64,000 nucleotides of DNA. Source: Rhexocercosporidium sp. MPI-PUGE-AT-0058 (Eukaryota; Ascomycota; Leotiomycetes; Helotiales). Shown piece by piece: positions 10,279 through 19,623 of this stretch (within the stretch, counting starts at the first letter, position 1; every line of letters starts with the position of its first letter). The notes under the pieces were generated by a model, which searched no databases, had not been told where the DNA came from, and saw only the letters and a program-made list of their open reading frames with translations. The position numbers and the translations under genes were made by a program. Where the stretch lies: positions 62,001-126,000 of the forward strand of contig JAGTJL010000010.1 in assembly GCA_020746875.1 (NCBI GenBank), read 5' to 3'.

Positions 10279-11592
10279 ATGCGATTTCCTTGGAGCGGAC
10301 CTACGTCCGTCAAGCCACCTAAAGAAACAGCCACGTACCAGAGCGAGCCTCGAAAAACCAGCAAAGCAAAATTTAAGTCAACTACCAAGCCCACATCTAG
10401 CAAAACGCAAACCAGAACAACCAAACCAACACGCTCCACGAAACCAAGACCAAGAACCCAAACCAAGCCCACACAAACCATAAAACCTAAACCCAAACAA
10501 AGCACCAAGCCAAAATCGAAATCAAAATCCCGATCCAGACACAGCTCCTGGGGAACGTTCTGGGCACCTCCCGAGCCCGAATCAGTGTCCGAATCAGACC
10601 CAGAGCCACAAGTAATCTGCCCACCCCAGAAATACATCCCCCACCACCGCAACCTCGGTCTCAAACCCTGGGCCACCCAAGAAGAAGTGCGCTCCGCATG
10701 GCGCAAATTAAGCATGCGGCTCCACCCAGACAAGATCCGGGACCCCGCACAGAAAGCTAGCGCCGAGCGGGCGATGATATTCGTGAATCTTGCTTATGAG
10801 GAGTTGTATAAGGATCGGGGGGGAGGTGAGGGATGGATGCGTATGCTGAGTTTTGATGTGCTGAGGTGGATGGAGAATTGGGTGACGGACAATAGGCTGG
10901 ATGATAGTGAGAAGTTGAGACGGCAGGAGGAGAGTGTTTTGTGTTGGGAGGTGGTGAAACGGAAGCCGTGGATTAGGGATTATAGTATTAATTGGGAGAT
11001 ACTTGGGGAGAAGGCTTGGAGAGAGGCGTTTTGGGTGAGTGTTGTGCATGGGGTTGTTGATGGGGTGCTACCTAGAGGGGTGAGTGATTGGATTTGGGAG
11101 TGGGATGGTGGGTGGAGAGTTGTTGAGGAAGGAGAGGGAAAGGGAAATCGGACAGTGGTGGGTTGTGGGAGAGGGACGGAAAGGTTGAACTTTTATGGGT
11201 TGTGTTATTCCTATTATGTTGTAACCTTGCCGGTGGCGAGGGGTGTGAGGGCGGAGGTGAGGCCGAATATGTGGAGTTATTACAGAGATACGCAGTGTGG
11301 ACAGTTTCATATTGCTCCTGGGAAAGGCGATGTGGTTCTCGTTATCATTTTGTTTGCTATCGTTATTACGCTACTGAGGAGGGTGATTGCATGGGTGGTA
11401 ACGAAGTGCTATAGAACTTTCGTGATGTGGCCGATTTGCATCTGGTGGGCGTGTGTGAGGTGTCTCTGGAGCAATTTGACTTGGCCATTTAGGTGGATGA
11501 ATGGTGGTGGTATGACGAGATTTGTTATTTCCGTAATTGTCATGGTAGTCTTGTTTGATTTTGCAATAGAAGTCCTGATGGTTCTGATATAG
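10279..11592 (+). CDS. J-domain (DnaJ-like) protein with basic N-terminus and C-terminal membrane segments
   Basis: An intronless 437-residue ORF. Residues about 20-90 are a strongly basic, low-complexity tract of Lys/Thr/Pro (repeats such as TKPKPKQSTKPKSKSKS). A J domain follows at about 123-180: NLGLKPWATQEEVRSAWRKL, then the diagnostic HPD in SMRLHPDKIRDP and FVNLAYEEL. The HPD implies stimulation of an Hsp70 ATPase. Near the C-terminus are two hydrophobic stretches, DVVLVIILFAIVITLL and FVISVIVMVVLFDFAIEVL, likely membrane helices, with aromatic W-rich sequence between. I infer a membrane-tethered co-chaperone. The compartment is unknown and no signal peptide is visible. No G/F region or zinc-finger domain is present, so this is a class-III J protein. 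I do not recognise a named orthologue. Confidence 0.85.
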   Translation: MRFPWSGPTSVKPPKETATYQSEPRKTSKAKFKSTTKPTSSKTQTRTTKPTRSTKPRPRTQTKPTQTIKPKPKQSTKPKSKSKSRSRHSSWGTFWAPPEPESVSESDPEPQVICPPQKYIPHHRNLGLKPWATQEEVRSAWRKLSMRLHPDKIRDPAQKASAERAMIFVNLAYEELYKDRGGGEGWMRMLSFDVLRWMENWVTDNRLDDSEKLRRQEESVLCWEVVKRKPWIRDYSINWEILGEKAWREAFWVSVVHGVVDGVLPRGVSDWIWEWDGGWRVVEEGEGKGNRTVVGCGRGTERLNFYGLCYSYYVVTLPVARGVRAEVRPNMWSYYRDTQCGQFHIAPGKGDVVLVIILFAIVITLLRRVIAWVVTKCYRTFVMWPICIWWACVRCLWSNLTWPFRWMNGGGMTRFVISVIVMVVLFDFAIEVLMVLI

Positions 11593-11973
11593 ATCGGTAA
11601 TGAGATACTCGCAGAGGAGTACAAGAGCCAACAGAAGGTTAAATAATGGGGGTGGAAGTTTAGCTATAGAAATAGAGAAGTAGAGTTAGTTGATGTAGAT
11701 GATTCATGTCGCTTTTCTCATCTTAGGATTGAAACAGAGGCTGCTTACAAGCCGTCCTTGCTATACCTGAATTGTGGAATGACCACCGAACTTCAAGGCA
11801 GCTTAGGTCGGTACACAAAAACCATTGAATGGAGCCACAATGTATGATGGGTTACCTAAAGGGAGTTGAAGAATCAGGAATCTTGATCACATGATGCTAT
11901 AAACTGAAGGTTTGAAATTTCGCATTACAGTCTATCCTCGCAAATTTTATACCCGGGTTCCCAACATCCCAAA
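11593..11973. other. Intergenic between convergent genes
   Basis: About 380 bp between the ends of the J-domain gene and the methylcitrate synthase gene. It should hold both 3' UTRs. No further feature seen. Confidence 0.4.
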
Positions 11974-13552
11974 TCATGCGCTCTCAGCAAGCTTGACCAA
12001 GCCTTCCAAATTGATGCTCTTTGGTCTCTCAATTGGAAGTCCCAACGCGCGGTCCCAAATGAGTTGAGCCAGAGGACCCAATCCTCTGCTAACACCGAAG
12101 GTAGCAGTATAGTAAAGAGTTTCGTGGAAGCCATAGTGGTGAAAGAGGACTCCAGAACTCGAATCCACATTGGGGTATGGGTTCTTGGTCTTTCCGTGCT
12201 CCTTCAAGACCTCTGGAGCGATCTCGGAGTTCTTCTTGACCAATTGGAAAACTGGATCCTTTGCAATTTCGGGTCGAGATGATGCGTAGTCCATAAGAGC
12301 TTCGAATCGGGGATCTGGCTTACGGAGAACAGCATGGCCGTACCCTGGAACGACCCTGCCGGATTTGAGAGTTGACCAGAGATAGTCGGAGACATCTTTG
12401 TCGGTGAACTTAGTCCCAACATGCTCTTGCATTTGGAGGATCCATCTCAGAACTTCTTGAGCAGCAAGACTACGAGGTATTAGTAATACTCCGAAATTCC
12501 TCTATTTGGTCACTAACCCGTGAAGTGGTCCAGCGAGACCTTGGAGACCAGCGCTGTAACTCAGGAAAGGATCACTCAATGCGCTACCGACCAAATGAGT
12601 AGCATGAGCAGAGACGTTACCACCCTCATGATCACCATGAAGAGCCAAGTAAAGTCTCAAAAGATCCTGGAAGTTCTCGTTCTCCTTTCCTCCCTTGCCA
12701 AGCATAGCAGCAAAGTTGTAAGACCAATCTTGCTCCAAATCAACCTTTGCTGGCAGAGCTCCGCCTCCTTGATACGAGTTTTGGTAGATCTTGGCAGCAA
12801 TTGTTGGAAGCTTGGCCAGAAGGGAGATACTGTCATCGAAAGTTGGCTCCCAGTAATCGGCCTTGTTGATACCTGCCTCGTAAGCTTTCGCAAATTGGGA
12901 GGTGTGAGAAAGAGCCGAGACTGCAATAGCAAATTGTGTCATTGGGTGGAGATCTTTTGGAAAGTTGTCGAGCATCTTGTTGACGAAGTCTGGGAGTTCC
13001 GACTTCTCGGCGAGTTCACGAGAGAACCCCCGTACTTGGGAGGTGGATGGAACTTGACCAGTCAAGAGCAACCAGAACATAGCCTCCGGCAGCATTTCTG
13101 TCCCGGTCGTACCCTTTGGAAGCTCTTTTTGGCAGTCCTTGATCGTACGACCGTGAAACCTGATGCCCTCGTTCGCATCAAGAACCGATCCTTCCCATAC
13201 CATAGCCTTCAACCCTCTGCGTTACAGTCAGATCTGCATTCCAGAGGAGTGAATCTTCTGCATTACCTCATGCCTCCAATTGTGTTCTCAACCTTGACCT
13301 CTCCAATGACTTTGCCTCCCAATGCTTTGACCTTCTTCAATAATTCTCTCTTGGCTGGGATAGCCTCCTTGAAGGTTGTCTTGAGATCTGGCTCGGAGGA
13401 GGTCGCATAGTTTCGGTAGGCAGGTACAACGGCAGGGCGGACAGTAACTGGCTATAAAAGCGTTAGTAAGGCAATACCATAGAGATTTCTAGTGCAGTGC
13501 TTACTCTGAATGCCCTCAATGCCGACGAGGCAGTTCTCGCATTCATGGCCAT
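11974..13552 (-). CDS. mcsA: 2-methylcitrate synthase, mitochondrial
   Basis: Four exons in transcript order: 13552-13505, 13451-13267, 13216-12518 and 12469-11974. They give 475 residues. The N-terminus [16 protein letters not shown] is a typical mitochondrial presequence. The citrate-synthase fold is evident: [17 protein letters not shown], the [13 protein letters not shown] active-site His region, [29 protein letters not shown] (catalytic His) and [20 protein letters not shown] prefer methylcitrate synthase over plain citrate synthase because several segments follow the McsA type as I recall it: [54 protein letters not shown] and the end ERPKSINL. The divergent neighbour is the next-but-one enzyme of the same cycle, which supports this. 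The reaction is propionyl-CoA plus oxaloacetate to 2-methylcitrate in the mitochondrion. Residual citrate synthase activity is usual in the family. Confidence 0.9.
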
Positions 13553-14032
13553 ATTGGAGCACGGATGGGGAGGTGGGGTATTGTGGGGTCAGTCTGGAGT
13601 TCTCGCTGAGGAATTGCGTCTGAAATTGAAGTTGCTCTGTATGAAATTGCGAGGCTTTGCAATGATTTCAATGTGCTGTGGCAGAAACCAACAATTGTGA
13701 GGATCAACAACAGGAAATAAACAGCTTGAGAGCTTCAAGTCGGTCAAGCAGCTACAAGCACAAGCCCGCCAGCCCCGCTAAGAGCTTGGACCGAGGTCAT
13801 AGATCCCCGCCGCTAGCCGCCAGCCGTTTTCGAGAGCCGGATTCCCTTGGAGCGTGCCGAATTGAACCGTCAGTCAAGAACAACTCCAGCCGATGACGGA
13901 CGGGTCTTGAAGCTTTTTGCTCTTGTCTCCTTTGCCTCCTTTTTGATTAATCAGCGACAACAGGTGGGGAGTATATCTCAGTGCTGCCGTTCTTTTTCTA
14001 TTCTTATTTCTGCCAACGTTGAACCTCTCACG
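13553..14032. promoter_or_regulatory. Shared divergent promoter of the methylcitrate gene pair, with CreA-type sites
   Basis: 480 bp separate the two start codons. Two CCCCGC motifs (complement GCGGGG, fitting the CreA consensus SYGGRG) lie at 13773-13778 and 13805-13810, a pair about 30 bp apart. Paired sites are the arrangement usually needed for carbon-catabolite repression in fungi. Co-regulation of both genes from this region is inferred. Confidence 0.55.
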
Positions 14033-15869
14033 ATGCTGCGCAGAGTAGCTTCAACAGTCCCTCGACGAGTGGCGGCGGCGACATCCTCGAGTATTTACAT
14101 CCGAAACCTCTCGGTATCTGCTCAGAGGATGTCTGGGTTGAAGCCTCTCCAAAATCCTATTTCTGCCACCCTCCCATCCGATTCCTTTCAGCTCCTCCCC
14201 GAATCGCAAAAGGCTGGGGCCTCCGAGGATGCTCTGTACGAACAGCAATTGAAGGATGTGGAGGCATGGTGGGCAAGTCCAAGATACGAGGGGATCAAGA
14301 GACCATATTCTGCCGAAGCGGTGGTGTCGAAACGTGGGAGCCAGTTGCAATCATATCCAAGCTCGGTGATGGCAAGGAAGCTGTTCAATCTGATCAAGGA
14401 GAGGGAAGCAAAGGGAGAGCCAATACATACAAGTAGGCCAAATGTCAGCTTCAACGAAACATATCTGACAAGTAGCAGTGGGTGCTATTGATCCTGTGCA
14501 AATGACACAACAAGCACCCAATCAAGAAGTTTTATACATCTCGGGATGGGCTTGCTCATCTGTCCTTACAACAACAAATGAGGTTTCGCCCGATTTTGGC
14601 GACTATCCTTACAATACCGTTCCGAACCAAGTACAGAGGCTCGCGAAAGCCCAGTCAATGCACGACCGCAAGCATTGGGATGCGCGGAGAAAATTGAGCC
14701 CGGAGGAGAGAGCGAAGACTCCATATGTTGACTATTTACGACCAATCATCGCAGATGGAGATACTGGTCATGGTGGACTGTCAGCAGTTTTAAAACTCGC
14801 CAAACTTTTCGCTGAGAATGGAGCTGCTGCAGTACACTTTGAGGATCAGATGCATGGCGGGAAGAAGTGCGGACATCTTGCTGGCAAGGTTTTGGTACCA
14901 GTTGGTGAACACATCAATCGCCTTGTGGCTGCTCGATTCCAGTGGGATGTCATGGGTTCAGAAAATCTAGTGATTGCTAGAACAGATTCAGAAAGCGGGA
15001 AACTTCTCAGCAGTGCCATTGATGTTCGGGATCACGAGTTCATCCTTGGAGTCGCGGAAGAGGGCATTGAACCCCTCGCTGAGACGCTTCAAGGAATGGA
15101 GCTTGCTGGAGCTTCAGGCGCCGACATTGACAATTTTGAGGCCGACTGGGTGAAGAATACCAAGCTGATGTCGTGCGATGAGGCTGTTGCGAAGCAATTT
15201 GAAGCTCATGGTGTTTCCAAGGAAGATATAAACAAATATCTGAAGACGACTGCAGATAACCGCGATATGTCGATCAACAAGAGGTTGCAACTTGCCTCGC
15301 AGTTCACCGACCAACCCGTTTATTTCAACATTGATATTCCGAGGACCAGGGAAGGATTTTATCATTACCGTGCTGGCATGACGGCAGCCACCAAGCGTGC
15401 CATCGAGTACGCACCGTATGCAGACCTTCTGTGGGTAGAAACTGGTGACCCAAATGTCGCCAATGCTGCACAGTTCTCTGGAGAGATCCGTGCGAAATAT
15501 CCAGGAAAGGGGCTTGTATATAACCTGTCTCCATCATTTAACTGGATGGGCCACGGTTTCTCAGACGAGACTTTGAAATCCTTCATCTGGGATATTGCCA
15601 AGCACGGCTTTGTTCTCCAGCTCATCTCACTTGCTGGTCTTCACAGTACAGCTACCATATCAAACGAGCTGAGCAAATCGTTTAAAGATGATGGCATGTT
15701 GGCCTATGTCAACCTGGTTCAAAAGAGAGAGAAGGAACTTGGTGTTGATGTTCTCACCCACCAGAAGTGGAGTGGTGCATCCTATATTGATGGTATCCTA
15801 GGCGCTATCCAGAGTGGAAGTAGCAGCAGTAAAAGCATGGGTGATGGTAATACCGAGGGACAATTCTAG
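14033..15869 (+). CDS. mclA: 2-methylisocitrate lyase, mitochondrial (isocitrate lyase family)
   Basis: Two exons, 14033-14432 and 14479-15869, give 596 residues. The 46-nt intron falls inside the Met codon of [14 protein letters not shown]. The N-terminus ([20 protein letters not shown]) is Arg/Ser-rich and mitochondrial in character, unlike the peroxisomal isocitrate lyase, and there is no PTS1 (the end is EGQF). The catalytic loop KKCGH, the preceding ADGDTGHGG Mg-binding segment, and [22 protein letters not shown] and [17 protein letters not shown] are all present. The enzyme splits 2-methylisocitrate to pyruvate and succinate, the last step of propionyl-CoA detoxification. It is divergent from methylcitrate synthase, from a shared promoter. 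Plain isocitrate lyase is the alternative. The mitochondrial leader and the neighbour argue against it. Confidence 0.92.
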
Positions 15870-15963
15870 ATGATACTCATGCATAGCTGGCGCTGGAGGG
15901 AAGCTTTTCAATACACCATTTGCAGTCAGTTTGTTTTTATCTGACCTCCTATTACTTCAGTTA

Positions 15964-16464
15964 ATGCGTTGCTCTTCCCGTCCTCATCTGCAAGTGCATT
16001 TCTCGCGATTCAGCGTATCCGTTTCAAGCCCAATCACAGGAACAGCAGGCCGTCCGTCCCTCCGACCGACGCAGCTTGCAAGATCAACTTTCCATAGCTG
16101 TAAGTGTGCTCGCCGTGTCACTTCAACAACATCTCGGGCGTCTTCCAGATTCCAACAGTTCCGACGAAATTCATATCACTACAACCAAGCCAGACATATC
16201 TTTCGTCTTCGGCATATTCAACCTCAGCCAGTCACTCCTCGGACTCCTCAGTATGGCCTGGAGGCTATACGTCAGAGGCGCACTCCACCTCGTGAACGGT
16301 ACCTCGTTCGGCCACAGACTAATTATATGCACGAAAAAAGACTTGAGAGCACTGCTACTACAGTTCCGGTTTCATCACGTTACAACTCTGCCCTGGGAAA
16401 ACATGATCGCCGCCTGCATTTTCGGGGATATGAGAGCGCGGTACCCAGGCGAAAGACTCGATGA
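15964..16464 (+). CDS. Uncertain ORF with a mitochondrial-looking Arg/Ser-rich N-terminus
   Basis: ATG at 15964 opens a 166-codon frame beginning MRCSSRPHLQVHFSRFSVSV, very rich in Arg, Ser and Thr with few acidic residues, as in mitochondrial leaders. FQQFRRNSYHYNQARHIF resembles the leader region of some fungal inner-membrane proteases, but no protease motif follows. Other frames between 16571 and 17050 also show some protein-like stretches (DYYAKVEMERMEYSPQ). I could not join them with credible introns. It may be a remnant of a larger gene or simply chance. Confidence 0.25.
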   Translation: MRCSSRPHLQVHFSRFSVSVSSPITGTAGRPSLRPTQLARSTFHSCKCARRVTSTTSRASSRFQQFRRNSYHYNQARHIFRLRHIQPQPVTPRTPQYGLEAIRQRRTPPRERYLVRPQTNYMHEKRLESTATTVPVSSRYNSALGKHDRRLHFRGYESAVPRRKTR

Positions 16465-17282
16465 GGATGTTATAGGATATCTGATAGTGCGCAGGCCATG
16501 GTAGAGTGACGTCGATGCACCACCAGCTTTAGGAAATTGATGGGAAGCGCTTGTTGACTACTATGCTAAAGTGGAAATGGAGCGTATGGAGTACTCCCCA
16601 CAAGACCTATGGGGTAAGTTTATGCTCGCTTTCTGTGTCCCCAATGAGTATTCAATACCCACGATTTTCTCCAAAGAAACGTGCGCCGCGCAAGCCCCAA
16701 AAGCTTTCACTGGCAACGATGCAAAGATTAGCGAAGTTGACATCGCACCGACACTTCGAGGTTACGGTGTGGGTTCTCTCTTCCCGAGATATTGGCTCAG
16801 TACGGTCGATGAATTGAACGGCGGTGCTTTTGTGACCATGACCGAGAGCTCAAAGACCTTCAAGAGATTCACCCCTAGGAATCAATCAGAAGGAGGAGTC
16901 CACGTGATCAGACTTGGGTGTTGGTCTAGGGAGTTCCAGCCATGTTTCGCGGGGGTCACTATGAGGTATTCCCGGTGTAATGCGCGTTTTGACGCTCTCT
17001 TGTACGTTTACTCAATTGTAACATCGTGGTGTTACTCATTCGTGGATTAGGAATCACAGCATCTTCATCTGACTCGTTGCAGATGGCCACCAGTAATATA
17101 ACCACGTGTCTCACCGCAAATTAGTACCTGCGTACCAATCACCCCAACAACTATCCCAACCCTCAACACCAGATAATCCTATATTGCTTGAATGCAAACA
17201 ATTCTTACCTCACCTACATTTCGATCACCCAACTTCAACCCATCCGAGACCGCCTCGAACATCAAAATCACCACCAGAATAA
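16465..17282. other. Intergenic or decayed coding remnant
   Basis: About 0.8 kb with fragments of open frame on the plus strand, but several stops and no recognisable domain. The last 200 bp should contain the acetyltransferase promoter. Confidence 0.3.
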
Positions 17283-18159
17283 ATGGGCAAGCAAAGCCGC
17301 CTCCAACCCATCTCAATCCGCCCAGCCAAATCAGCTGATCTACAACCCCTCTCCCGTCTTGACATCGCCGCAAACACAACACATCCCCTCATAGCCCAAT
17401 CCTTCACCTACCCCTTCCAGGCATTGAAGTTCTTCCTTGCGCATCTACAGTTTTGCTTCGCTCGTCCGGAAGAGTATCGGATCTTGGTCGCGAGGCTACG
17501 ACCTGCTTTAGAGTCTTTGGCAGGTTTGGAGGGAAATTCGAGTCCTAGTCCGACGCGCGAATCTGAGACGAGTTCAGATGCTGATTCGGGGGTTGATGTG
17601 TCAATTGTTTGCAGTGATGAGAGCGAGGATGATGGGAGGGGTGAGATTGTTGGGTTCGTGATGTGGAGAGAGTCTCCGGGGATGTCTGATTCAAAGAAGG
17701 AAGGAAAGGGTGAGGAATGGGATTGGCTCGCCCAATTACCGAATGGTACAGATGTCAAGCTCTGGAAGCGGTATGTGGAAGTCATGAGTTCTGATCTTGG
17801 AACAAGTGGAGAGGTTGGTATTGGTAAGTTCTAAGTTTCTTTACTTCACTTCATCATTTCACATCAGGTGTTGAAAGATCCCGAACCCGAACTTAGTTGA
17901 TCAAAAAGCAGAAATCCAGAAATTGGCTGTTGCGCCACAGTATCAGCGACGAGGCATCGGAAGCCGATTACTCAAGGCTTTCCTTGATGATGTTGAAGGT
18001 CGAGGGCTGGGAGAGTCGGTTCAAGTACGTGCTTCGAGAGATGCGAAGGTGTTGTATGAGAGGTTTGGATGGAGGGTGGTGAGGGAATTCAAGCTGGATT
18101 TGAAGGATTGGGGAAGATATAAGGCATATGTTAATTTTGAAATGACGAGGGATGCTTGA
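17283..18159 (+). CDS. GNAT-family N-acetyltransferase
   Basis: Two exons, 17283-17823 and 17912-18159, give 262 residues. The 88-nt intron (GTAAGT ... CAG) joins GEVGIEIQKLAVAPQYQRRG in frame. The acetyl-CoA-binding motif A is clear: VAPQYQRRGIGSRLL, fitting (Q/R)xxGxG/A. It is followed by the motif-B-like ASRDAKVLYERFGW. The N-terminal half has RPAKSADLQPLSRLD, typical for GNAT strand 1, then an acidic Ser/Asp/Glu linker (about residues 80-120) that lengthens the protein beyond a minimal GNAT. The acceptor substrate is unknown. No targeting signal is visible. Confidence 0.85.
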
Positions 18160-18309
18160 TCTGCTTTGTGTCGCGTCCACGTGTGGATGTTTCGAAGACC
18201 TCAGGTAGTAGGGGAAGTGGTTGGGTGCTTTCATTATTTCCACTGAATGTCTGAGACGACTAAGAAATGTCAACTTGTTACTCTGTGTGATCACCACTTT
18301 CCCCGAAAC

Positions 18310-19623
18310 TTAATCATTTTTGGGTGGTAAGCCTTTCAGTGCCCTTTCCAACCCCGTATATTCCTTATCGCGGGTTTTGAATTCACTTCCTTCTTTGGAA
18401 ACTTGTTTCAAATTGGCAATTCTTCCTGACTTCGTAGTTGTTACCGCAATTTCCGGCTTCTTTTTTTCATGCTCAATCTTTCTGCTCGAGGCTCTATTCT
18501 GTCTTTTCGGACTCGTTTGGGAATTTGCAGCTGTAGCACTTCGTGTTGGCCTGCTTACACCGCTCGCCAGATTCGAGGAGGTCTGACCCATTTCCTCGCT
18601 ATCTTCCGTGGACTGATCTGATGTCTTGCGACGTTTGGAAGCATTCGATGTGCCATTAGTCCCCGGACCTCGCCGCTTCGTCGCAATTTGCATGTTTTCT
18701 TGTGGTGATGTATCTATTTCTATCATACTACCAGTCAGGCTTCGAACACCATCGTACATGGTAGATGGTGGGACATCCAGCCTTGAGGAATGTTTTGCGG
18801 AGAAAGTTTTTTCTGGGTTCCGTGATCCAACATTGGGCCGTGCAAGAGCTGACGATGAGATATGAGCAGCTTTGAGTGTCATATCCCAGACAGATCGCCC
18901 TGTATCGCTCCTCGCTAATGAGGACTCTGATGAATTTCCATCCATTTGGTTTATCGGCAGAATGCTATTCGGTAGTGGTAAAGGGTCCGCGAAGCTACTT
19001 CTTCTGGACAGTGGTGGATGCGGTATTACGGTCCCTATTTCTGTGGCGAGGGAGACATTGCAAACATTGTCCGATGTAAAAGATACCGCTGTGACCGTGA
19101 TCGTCGGCTTGGCTTTGGCTGCAATCTTGGCCATATCATCTTTGGTGAAAGATACCACAAATCCATGAGCCGATGTCCTTTGAGGGCCGAAATTCTCGGG
19201 TGTGTCGGGTCCAGACTTTAGGTTCTGAGCAGGTAGAATTTTCGAGACGCGGGCCAAAGGTAAAGCAGGTGCTTGGTCGATAGAAGTTTTCGCAGAATCA
19301 GACTTCTGAAACTGTGCAGCTAGCATTTCTTCATTGATAGACACTGCGAGACTCGGGTTTCTCGGTTGTATAGCAGGGATTCGTTCGCTATAGGTAAATG
19401 CAAGACTTGGTTCCTTCGACTGTTCTGTAGGCATTTTTTCGTGAGCCGGGACCTCGAGACTCACTTGCTCCGATTGAGAAGTCCGCTTCCGTTTGCCATC
19501 AGGCAAGGGAGTTCTTGAACTTTTCGGAAAAGGTGAAGGACTTGGTATGCTAGCGAGTACCGTATGACTAGGATTCAGAATAGTATCCATGGACATTGCG
19601 CTCGAATTCGTTGGGATTTCCAT
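18310..19623 (-). CDS. Uncharacterised disordered protein, probably nuclear
   Basis: An intronless 437-residue ORF from ATG 19623. I do not recognise a family. The composition is Ser/Thr/Pro/Lys-rich and predicted disordered throughout. Basic clusters resemble nuclear localisation signals (DGKRKRTSQ, ATKRRGPGTNG, SNASKRRKTSDQ). The C-terminal 40 residues are the most protein-like (KQVSKEGSEFKTRDKEYTGL then ERALKGLPPKND) and may hold a short conserved motif. It converges with the acetyltransferase gene, about 150 bp between stops. Length and consistent composition support coding, but no function can be given. Confidence 0.6.
   Translation of the reverse strand: MEIPTNSSAMSMDTILNPSHTVLASIPSPSPFPKSSRTPLPDGKRKRTSQSEQVSLEVPAHEKMPTEQSKEPSLAFTYSERIPAIQPRNPSLAVSINEEMLAAQFQKSDSAKTSIDQAPALPLARVSKILPAQNLKSGPDTPENFGPQRTSAHGFVVSFTKDDMAKIAAKAKPTITVTAVSFTSDNVCNVSLATEIGTVIPHPPLSRRSSFADPLPLPNSILPINQMDGNSSESSLARSDTGRSVWDMTLKAAHISSSALARPNVGSRNPEKTFSAKHSSRLDVPPSTMYDGVRSLTGSMIEIDTSPQENMQIATKRRGPGTNGTSNASKRRKTSDQSTEDSEEMGQTSSNLASGVSRPTRSATAANSQTSPKRQNRASSRKIEHEKKKPEIAVTTTKSGRIANLKQVSKEGSEFKTRDKEYTGLERALKGLPPKND

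Noticed and set aside
10182..10733. Minus-strand 183-residue ORF with Asp/Ser and Gly/Leu/Val repeats
   Set aside because: It is the antisense of the basic repeat tract of the J-domain protein. The repeats mirror the Lys/Pro/Thr codons and no domain is present.
16571..17050. Mitochondrial protease (OMA1-like) remnant downstream of the Arg/Ser-rich ORF
   Set aside because: The leader and a few short strings resemble that family, but no HExxH motif or consistent frame was found, so the assignment was not kept.
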